The notes beneath the pieces are model-generated. The model saw nothing but the letters and a program-made list of their open reading frames with translations. It had not been told where the DNA came from and searched no databases. A stretch of 64,000 nucleotides of DNA from Corticium candelabrum (taxonomy: Eukaryota; Porifera; Homoscleromorpha; Homosclerophorida; Plakinidae): NCBI RefSeq assembly GCF_963422355.1, contig NC_085085.1, forward strand, positions 11,463,985 to 11,527,984. The letters run 5' to 3'. Shown here piece after piece: positions 55,607 to 64,000 of the stretch (position 1 is its first letter; each line of letters opens with the position of its first letter). A program made the position numbers and the translations under genes.

Positions 55607-56725
55607 TTGCTAGAGATCACCTATACCCACTGTCCCACAGCTGCTGTTCAACGGCACCGCTAGCACCACTACACAAAAACAACTACTTGGTTTACGTAAT
55701 TAGCATAAACATTTATAGTTACATTACATGCCACGCCCAATTCACACAAACGATCACCGTTTGAGTAAGTGACGTCACTGTGTAAGTTTTCTCTTGTCGA
55801 AATCCGGTCATAATGACGCCACAATTCAGGACAACAAAAGGAGAGGTAGTACTTGCAAGAGCAGCGAAAGCAATTTACAAGTGGGCAGACATAACGTGCG
55901 CTATAAGGCGATGTCCTAAAATGCGCTGATTCTTTAGTAATCGTTTACCCTAGACGGGAAATAGGCGACAATAGCCCACTGGCAAAAGTACACTCTTTGA
56001 TAAGTGACCTGACCAGCTTGACCGGCTCCATCGCTCCAAACTTGTTACAGAAATTAGCATAAAACGAATAATTTGCATAAACCTTTGTAATTGTGTCTCT
56101 AATAGCACCTTAATATATTACACATAGATGAAGGTTGTCGTAAGTTCTAATACTACTTCACAATAATATTATTTAACATTCGTAGTGTCGGCGTTTCGAT
56201 CTTGTTAGCCCCTCCTCTTTCCTGGATACATGCCCCGCCCAAGGTTTGAGTGCACAACATGCAGTACCCAAAATCCAAATGTGTTCGGTCGTAATGGCGT
56301 CGAAAAGCGTCGACAGTTTAATTATGGACACACTCTAAAAGTTATACATTCTCCAGACTAATTAGAATTCGCCCTACGAAAACAGAAACTGCGTTTCTTT
56401 TCCTGTTTCAGAGTCCTCGACCGTCCAGAGGTACGTCACGTGGTTGGTCTAAGACCTTTGCAGCATCTCAAACGGCAAGTTCAATGAGTATGACGAGTTC
56501 AAGTGACTTGGCACTACACTGTAGTTTAACAAGTTTAATTGAAAGGTTGATCGGAGCAATCTAAATTTAGTTTTATCATCAATCAGAGTTCACCAGACAT
56601 TATGATGAACAATAATTATTAGAACACCTTTTGACAATAAGAATGTGGATCAAAGTCGTTTACACAATTACAAAGATATTTACATTTTCATTGTTCTAGA
56701 TGATAAACTGCTTTAAATTGGTTTG

Positions 56726-57624
56726 AGAGGTAAAAGATATCTAGACAAGATTTATAAAATTTGAACATTAAAATTAAATTTTGGGTGATTAAAATAATTT
56801 GTACTTGAAAGGTGATGTTCTATTACTTGCATTTGTATTTAATTAAGTAATTGTTTAGAATGTCTGTCTCAAGTCACTACAGTCAAGCAAACAACAAGTA
56901 CACGAGTCGAGTATAGCTAGAAACCTCTACAAAGATAACAGACTTTAGATCTTAGTAATTTTTAGCAATAACTATAAATTATTAGTAAGACTTAGTTACC
57001 TGTTAAAATACTAGCAAGAGTAAAAACAACCATTGTCTAGGTCTGTCCATTCCGACAACACCAACAACACAGTTCTGTTTCTCTAGACTGTTGTGCAACA
57101 AGCTAGCGCATCAAACACTTGAGTTTGGATTTGGAATTCAGCTACAGCACTAATCTACACCATTTCAAAATATCAGCAGCAAACCACTTGCTGGACCTTC
57201 ATGAGTTGATTTCTAGTAACTAAGATCAACACTTGAGAAGAGTCAAGTTAATTAAATATTAAAGCTCCAAGGGTCCTAAAGAATTTTTAATTTTTAATTA
57301 ATTAGTAACAACTGCTCCAAAGTGTAGCTTTTGTCTGCAAGCAATTAAATAGAAAATAAGATTTTTTAGTTTCGTTTTCCTGCATTAACGGAAGTAATGT
57401 CCTCCACCGTCCAGACATCATCCAGCCAACTTTCAAATTCAGATGACTTTAAACTAATAAACCAGTTAGAAAATTCAAAAAAATACTTAATAAATTAACG
57501 ATAATCTAGACATAAGTTTTAATTAAAATTTGGTTGCAAATCTAAACTAAATCCATACAAGAATGGTAAATCTGCAATAACGTAGTGCTAGACCTATACT
57601 AGCAAATATTTGTCATATGAATTC
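56726..57624. other. AT-rich spacer; no gene seen
   Basis: AT-rich. No gene or known repeat seen. Confidence 0.5.
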
Positions 57625-57825
57625 TTGACCAAGCTATCTCCAACAAAGACCAGGTACTCATTTCTGCTCCTGAGTCAAGAGAGGCAATTGTGTGTGAGTT
57701 CCTTCAGGCTTGCCCAAGGAAATTACGTCTGTGCATATCTAACCCAGACCTACACTTGCCATCCGATGGTCCCGGATGTGTTACTCCCTAAACTAGCGAC
57801 AGCTCTAATTGAGCTACAGACCCAC
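57625..57825 (-). mobile_element. tRNA-derived SINE, second copy
   Basis: On the minus strand CTGTAGCTCAATTAGAG resembles an A box and GGTCTGGGTTAGATA lies at the B-box position, with ACATCCGGGACCAT between. The body AAGGAACTCACACACAATTGCCTC matches the SINE at 31996-32262. It is flanked on the head side by a (CA)n tract (57835-57885). Confidence 0.65.
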
Positions 57826-58687
57826 ACACTCACACTCTCTCTTTCACACACACGCGCACGCACGCACGCACACACACACACAGACTCACAACGATATGTC
57901 AGTCTTAGTCTTCTAAATTTAATTATTAATCTCTACGAAAGTGTACTCTACGTACTGTCGTGAGTTAAATTTCTCTAGACATGAGGCTGTTAGAATATTG
58001 TTTCTGAGAATCTCTCAACTAGTGGCGGCGGATATGGAGGGCTAAGGAGGTAAACTCCCCCCAACTCTGAGCACAGCCTTATTTTTGTAAGCAAACAGTA
58101 CGGCAGTCAAGCAACAGAACTCGGTACGTAGCTATATAGTCCATGTACTTGGGGTCCTTTCATGTTTCGCCCCCCCCCCCCCCCCCGACTTTGAATCGTC
58201 TGTTTCTGATGAACGTTTGACTATGTTTATTGTAATGAAACCGCTTTCAGCACCTACATATACCGTAGTTGGAGCCGAGCTGTGCAGATATAGAGAGCAA
58301 CCGTGACAATTTCTGTTTCGTCCATGCACGACCCATGCATGTCTGTATAGCCAAAAAGTAGTCGTGAAGCAACTTGTTGATGAAGTTAAATGTTTTTGCG
58401 GTGCTGATCTATTCAATGTGCGGTACTTGAGGTTCAGTCGCTTGTTTCTTTATTTCAAAATGAATACATAATAATGCTCCTTGCAAAAACACGATTAACG
58501 AGCGTACTAAAACGACAATGTCCACTGAATTGCTTGACACGAGCTATACTTTACTATTACTAACGTACTAGTATAATATAAATCATTGGTTAGCAATACA
58601 CGAGCAACAACATCAATGCATCTGCAACTACAATAAGACACATATCCACAAACAATAAAGCGCTCCTGTTCCTTTCTCGCGTAAGCA
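57826..58687. other. Spacer and 3' flank of Rhs copy 4
   Basis: Contains (CA)n at 57835-57885 and a run of 17 C at 58170-58186. From about 58490 on it is homologous to the 3' flank of Rhs copy 3 (GAGCGTACTAAAA, CAATGTCCACT, AGCAATACACGAGCAAC). No separate gene seen. Confidence 0.55.
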
Positions 58688-60339
58688 TCAGAGGTTTCGC
58701 TTCCAAGTCTCTGCAGGCTCCACGTGCAATTTTATCTGCAAAGACATCAGTTGCGCCTTGTGCAAGTAGAAAAATCCGCATTCGCCTGCGCCTGAAAGTA
58801 TACTGCATGCGTATGAGTATTGAAGGACATCGTGAAGTGTCTGGCAAAACTTAATATCGTTCGGTCTATGTCCGTTCTAACATCGATTGTTGCTTGTGCA
58901 TAGTAGTTGGGTTTTTGGGTACCGCCAAAAAAGGTTGTCATCTTTTCAAACTCGTGACTGACGTTGCTAACGAGAACTTTCCTAGTGCCCCACTTGTTGA
59001 TAGTAGTAAAAGAATTAAGTTTGTTTGTCTGCTTATTCAACTGCTGCACGAGGGCATTCCTAAATCCTTTCCAAGCCTCCTGTAAAGTGTCTTTCGAGAT
59101 ATCACCGAAGTCTCCGTTGATGGCATCTCTTGCTGCTGCGTTGATGCTACCTTCGATGGCTTTCGTTGTTAAACCATGAAGATCGAGAATGAGGTAAGGA
59201 ACGTTGTTGTATGAGAGAGTGAAGGAGTTGGGCAGTGCCTTATTGATCGGACCTGCTACGTCGTGTGCAACATTTCCAACGACTCCCATTAACATTTTGT
59301 CAAATACGCCTTCCGCGCAACCGATGGCTTTCATTTCGCCTTTAGCTAAATTAATAAGAAATTTCTCAGCACTCGCTGCTTCCTTTACTATAGATCCCAA
59401 ACCACTCGTAGCCAAATTCATCATACCGTCTATAAGGCTGTCGCTCCAGCTCTCCCCCATAATTCTATCGTTGACGATATTCCAAACAAATTCTATCCAT
59501 TCATTGCCCGTGACATCGGCAAATGTGTCGATGACTACTGTCAGGATGTCATCTAGAATCGGAAATTTGCGCAGTATCTTGACGACGACGTCGACGATAT
59601 GAACTATAAATTTACCAACGTTTTCTACAGTGTTAACAAACCAGTGAAAAGCGCTGCTAAAGAAGTGACCAATCGCCGAAAAAAATCCGTATCCGCTGGG
59701 GTCAGATCCACTCAACGGATTGAACCTTCCGTATGCGTACGAATTGTATCCGACCAGACTGTGCGAATCGTCGTTGCTTGGATCTGGCGTAGAAAATGTG
59801 CAGTGAATGCTGTCATACAGTCTTCCTTGCATGTGAACCAGGTCACCTCCGATGTCTAACAGCTGCTCATGTCCATCGTAACCTTGCTGGTCTGTCTGTT
59901 GGGAACGAGACAACAGATTGTTAGCTTCATCGAGAGACAAAAATGTTGAAGACTGAAGTGTTTCATCACGACGTTTCAACGGTTGCCAAGTAAGAGGAGA
60001 TCTGGGAGATCCGCAAACATCAAAACTGTATTCTTGTAAGATCTTCCCAGACTCGTCAGTAACAAGAGACAGAGACCCCTTGATATCAATGTACGTATAT
60101 ACAACATATAATTGATCGTGTCCTTCTCGAATATCTGTAACGTTGCCATGAGAATCGTTCACGACCTTTTCGATGCCGTTAATGACCCTCACCATCACCG
60201 CGTACGTTTCGATGTAATGTTTCTGTACAGTAGAGGGTTTCAGGACCGGATCGCGTGTCGTCTCCTCGTGGTAGAGATCGTCGACATATACGGTGGTGCG
60301 GTACGTGTGCAGAGTGACGCTAGACGAATTGGCTTTCTA
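58688..60339 (-). pseudogene. Rhs/Tc-toxin-like copy 4, truncated 3' end
   Basis: Homologous to the last 550 or so residues of copies 2 and 3: end of the YD shell, the Rhs core (GYDGHEQLLDIGGDL, SGSDPSGYG at about 59690) and the C-terminal domain. Homology to copy 3 stops abruptly near 60339, in the middle of the region encoding the last YD repeats, where unrelated sequence begins. Near 58777 one base is missing relative to the paralogues, so the frame stops at 58747 before the conserved final 28 or so residues; the ancestral stop is at 58688-58690. Its C-terminal domain is closer to copy 2 than to copy 3 in the variable segment (59205-59405). It has no start, so it is a relic unless spliced to something upstream. 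Confidence 0.85.
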
Positions 60340-61895
60340 CCCGAGGCCCGGATTTCCGGGTGGAGGGTATAGTAGTCGTTCGACGACCGTACGACCCATC
60401 GACCGTATATATAGTTGGTTAGCGGAGATAAAAATGAAGCTATTCCGACCAATAGACGAGAAGTGGTGTCATTACTGACCAATAGACGAACGGGATGTCA
60501 TCGTGAGGCTCCGCCTGTCTTCGTTTGGTAGCTGCTAACGAGAATTCGGCCATCGGGCGTCCGTCCTGTACATGGTGTTTAGTCCTTTGCTTTAAGGGTT
60601 TAGCACTTACATTTTTACGTGTATGTTTCCCCAACAAGAACCAGGGCGAGGTGTAGCTATACCTGACTTGTAACATTTTGCTTGTTCCACAGTGTTTCTG
60701 CATAGTGGTTTTGCAGTCTGCCAGCTTGAATTTTGGGTGTGCGTGGCTGAGCGGTCGTGGTGTTGTTGCAAAGATCACTAGTGTCGTCTTCAACAGAAAT
60801 TTGGCGTCTGACGGGAATTTGCGAAGGAGAACGTGCATTGTCCTTGACAGCGTCTGTTTGTCGGACAGAGCGGCTCGGCCGACCTGTAAGTACGCTAGTG
60901 CGTCTCTATTCATTTCTGTTTTACGGTATCTAAAGTCAGAGCGAACAGACGCCTAGCTAATCTACATGTGCACGTGCATGTTTTGCCGCATTGATGTTTT
61001 GTTTTGGCTCTGGGGTCACCTCATTACAACAGTAGGCGACGTCTAGCTAGAGAAGCCGCACAAACAACAAGACGCCTAGAGAAGCTGCACAAAGAACGAG
61101 ACTTTTACATTCTTGTGAGCTGGAAAATCGGTGGTGAGCTGCTTGTTTGGTCTCCATTTGTAACCTAGGTTTCCCACCAGCAAACAATGATCACGCCCCT
61201 TACTTCATCACGTTAGGGCGAAGTTTGCCAGCCGGCCTAGCGTCGAGGCTCTCCGACTTGTAACAGTTGGCTTGTTCCATCATTTGGAAACAACTACATT
61301 TGTAACATGCATTTAGAAACAACGCCTAGCTAATCTAGCTGCATTTGTAACGTTCCCACATCTAATTTTGTTTTGGCTCTGTGTACCTATGCCACGCCTA
61401 GAACCGGCCATAGTTACGACCTCAAAGCTGCACGAACGACCTCAAAAGCTGCACAAACAATCACCTGCACTAAGAACCGACGAGCGAAAGTTGTAAAAAA
61501 TAGAAGCGAGGTCCTACGGGACGTTGGCTGACGGACTGCGTAGCTACCCGTTGTACACGGTAGCAACCAGTCACGTGACTTACCTCAAGCTCGATCTGTG
61601 ACCATTTCAATAATGCTTCTTATTTATTACCCACATCATACCATTCTGTCATACGATTTTGTCATAGCGCGACTAATTTACCTTCAAGGTGCATACCGGC
61701 CGAGGGTTTGCACTTCAAGTGCTTCTTCATACTATCAAAGTAACAGCACAAATACAAGCACATATCACATGTAGCTTGAAACAGCAGTAATAGTAATAGT
61801 AACAGTCTCATTGCACCACACTTCTAAACTCCTGATTTATAATATATGCCTGCTAGTTGTCCATCTCTGCTGAATGACTACATCAAAATCCTCAC
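60340..61895. other. Spacer between Rhs copy 4 and the helicase gene; no gene seen
   Basis: No supported gene. The first 150 bases after the Rhs break are a hairpin-prone tract (CCCGGATTTCCGGG, GTTCGACGACC) and a duplicated GACCAATAGACGA motif (60439, 60478). The rest is mixed sequence with short frames. Confidence 0.5.
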
Positions 61896-63759
61896 CTACA
61901 TAGGAGGCCACATATGCCTTACTTCACTATGGGTGTCTTTTGGTACCCAGACTAAATACTCTGTGAGCAGATCTACAACAGAAACTAAAAGAAGAACAAT
62001 AAAGCAAGGCAGTAACAACTTCCATACATTCCTCATTGCTTTCCAGTTCTAATTTCAACTGTTTGTAGCAATTGACATTTCTCTGTACAAGTGCAACAAG
62101 AAGAGTCTCTGTTCGTTTGTGCAACCTAAGCAATCAATACAAGTATGCACAACCATTCCTCAACAAATGAATCACTCTGACATTCACTCACTTTGACCAA
62201 GTTTTGATCATAGTTGATGGCTTGCTCAGTAATAAAGGAACAAACTTTGACAATTTCGGTAGCACCTACACAATTTTATCAGATGGTTTCAATGCTACAC
62301 TAAATTTAACGTATGTATACCTTTCCTTCCAACAGAAATCTAGCAAACCATTTGAATTTGTCTAAACCTTCAGGAAAGTCTAGTCGCTGTGCAGACAAAC
62401 ACCAGCATCGTTTACCTACACAAACACAATTGTATTGCAACCAACATGACTAAATTACTAAATTGGCAATTTTTGTACATACACAATTTGTACTTAATTA
62501 ATTTGCATATACAAAAACAAACAGCCTTGAAAATATTCTGTTGTGTTACACTGACTTCAAACCACACACAGACAGTGAAATTAAAGTTACAGTAGCAAAC
62601 AATCCTGTACAGTGAGAAAGATTCTGTTGCAGCTCTTGGCATGTCAATTTCGTGTAGTAAGCTTGTATACAATACCAGTTGAGTTAGCAATCTGCAGAAA
62701 ACTACCTGCAGCCACTTTAGGCAAACATGAGTAATACAAATTTCAGGATAAAATACAACCAGCTGCAGAGAAATTTGTAGATAGATGATATGTACCAATA
62801 TAAAGAAATCGGACTTCACACTACACGATACAATCTCTACATAATGAAAGAATGTCATTCAGTTGTACAAGCACAGTACTCTACTTACCAAACGTTGATG
62901 TCATGTAGCACTTAACAGTACCAGTCTGAGTGTCATAATCGGGAGGAGGCTGCTCTAATGGTTTTGAGTATGAACAAAGATGCGGTGATAAAACTGACAA
63001 CCAGTCTGGCTCAACAGCACACAAATCTATGAGAAAATCATAGTTCTCAAAACCCATAAAAGCAATCAATTGGAACATTTATTTAGAACCAAATTTGACT
63101 ACTTATGAAATACAGACATACTAAAGGTGTGCATTGATTTTAATCACATTGTTTGTTCTGTCACAATGTTACTCGCATATCAACTTAAGAGTTTTGTTGC
63201 AAACTAATCAATAATGCAGGCATATGTCTGCAGTAGTTTAATGCAACATCAAAACATGCTTTTTTCAACAAACACATTTAGAAGTTCATATTTCATTGAC
63301 AGCACACGACCACTCTAACATAATAAAACATAAACCAACACATCTTACTTCTCATGTACAGTTTACTTGTTTCAAACAGCTCCTGAAAGACAACAAAGTC
63401 TGGCTTGAGCCGAAACAGAACAGTAGTGGGATGAATAAACACAACGTCATCAGTTAGCAAACACTAGCAAAGAAAGGTACAGCCAGTTACGACCAGCAAC
63501 TCAGCAACATGGAGCCCATTTACCTCATAACCAATCTGAGCCTTCTTTATTCCTCTCTCATTTACAGTATCAACAGGAATTCGCCTAAGACATTTCCAAA
63601 TTCAGACATAAAGTCAAAAAATTAGTAATGACAACAACCTTGCCACATGGTCACTACAACCAGCAAGAACAATCTGCCGAAGTATTCGAGCTTGTTCCAG
63701 AGATGGTGGAACCATCTTGGGATTGACACACAGAAACGAACTCTCAACAACGCCATTGA
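61896..63759 (-). CDS. DHX37: DHX37/Dhr1-like DEAH-box RNA helicase, C-terminal exons (5' part outside window)
   Basis: Eight exons with GT-AG borders: 63639-63759 ([19 protein letters not shown]), 63524-63584 ([14 protein letters not shown]), 63349-63463 ([19 protein letters not shown]), 62889-63026 ([20 protein letters not shown]), 62321-62386 ([22 protein letters not shown]), 62191/2-62265 ([16 protein letters not shown]), 62020-62125 ([13 protein letters not shown]) and 61896-61958 ([19 protein letters not shown], stop at 61896). Phases agree between consecutive exons except at the 62889/62386 junction, where about ten residues are missing; a micro-exon encoding W-L-Q near 62709-62717 is one candidate. 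DHX37/Dhr1 unwinds U3 snoRNA from pre-ribosomes in the nucleolus. Only its C-terminal part (after the helicase core) is here. Introns are 50-500 bases. This is the only ordinary host gene in the window. Confidence 0.88.
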
Positions 63760-64000
63760 CTGAGCACAAAGAAAGACAAGTCATGAAATATTACAAAGCA
63801 GTTACAAACTACCACGTAATCCAAAATACTTTGACTTTAACATTAACACATTACTGTCTGTGTTTGAGCTAGCAACATATGATCAATTATTGGAGACTCA
63901 GATGCATCCCTAAACCAAGACATTCACTTCACTCAATATATGTATAGCTGGACGTTTCAGTGTGCACAGAAACGCTTGTAGTTTATCTTCATTTATCTGA

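Larger units (their letters stand above)
51740..56725. repeat. Duplicated upstream block, copy B
   Basis: Partner of 27830-30590, in the same orientation and order, with about 2.1 kb of extra sequence in the middle (roughly 52950-55050). It includes the (CA)n tract 53506-53551, a 37-base tandem duplication (ATCAAAACCC(A/G)AAAGCGGA, 53725-53792) and AT-rich DNA. The segment 55848-56725 is nearly the same as 29672-30560. It lies 6-11 kb upstream of the Rhs copy 3 ATG. No coding region recognised. Confidence 0.8.

Noticed and set aside
58132..58416. 94-codon minus-strand frame containing a poly-Gly run
   Set aside because: It depends on the 17-base C homopolymer and shows no conserved sequence.

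Overview
The window is nuclear DNA of an invertebrate animal. The evidence is an intron-split cellular gene at the right edge (C-terminal exons of a DHX37/Dhr1-type RNA helicase), short GT-AG introns, dense microsatellites, a tRNA-derived SINE family, LTR retrotransposons, and intron-bearing DNA transposons. I favour an early-branching marine animal such as a sponge, because of the transposon families and Tc/Rhs-like genes, but the sequence alone does not prove it.

The dominant content is a family of very large bacterial-type Tc-toxin/Rhs (YD-repeat) genes, all on the minus strand. Copy 1 (1-2655) is a decayed fragment. Copy 2 (10571-18613, 2680 aa) and copy 3 (38583-45845, 2420 aa) are open throughout. 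Copy 4 (58688-60339) is a truncated 3' end with a frameshift. Each intact protein has a short basic N-terminus, one transmembrane helix (type II), a stalk (in copy 2 a Thr/Ser-rich 20-residue repeat), an SpvB-like domain, DxDGDGxxD-type repeats as in the TcB middle region, a long YD-repeat shell, an Rhs core ending in DPSGYG, and a C-terminal domain of about 335 aa. This resembles the plan of animal teneurins but keeps the bacterial TcB-like front half.

Copies 2 and 3 both have a good splice acceptor 11-14 nt before the ATG. Each has, about 10-11 kb upstream, a copy of a duplicated block (27830-30590 and 51740-56725) that carries a conserved minus-strand splice donor. I infer a shared upstream promoter/5' UTR exon. 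The copies look like products of duplicating a unit of gene plus upstream block, later invaded by transposons.

Mobile elements by region: 2766-9709, a Ginger-like integrase DNA transposon with perfect 72-bp terminal inverted repeats, encoding integrase, CXC Cys-rich repeats, Ulp1-like protease and PHD finger, inserted next to Rhs copy 1. 19775-24869, a complete but dead Gmr1-like Ty3/gypsy element whose integrase lies before the reverse transcriptase and whose gag has a SCAN-like capsid segment. 25850-26600, decayed ankyrin-like repeats. 31996-32262 and 57625-57825, two SINEs. 33053-34830, a frameshifted MULE transposase with SWIM finger. 35597-35902, a palindromic MITE. 46690-48414, a gypsy relic with conventional pol order plus LTR start. 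50290-51545, a foldback element. The remaining intergenic DNA is AT-rich and shows no gene I can support.
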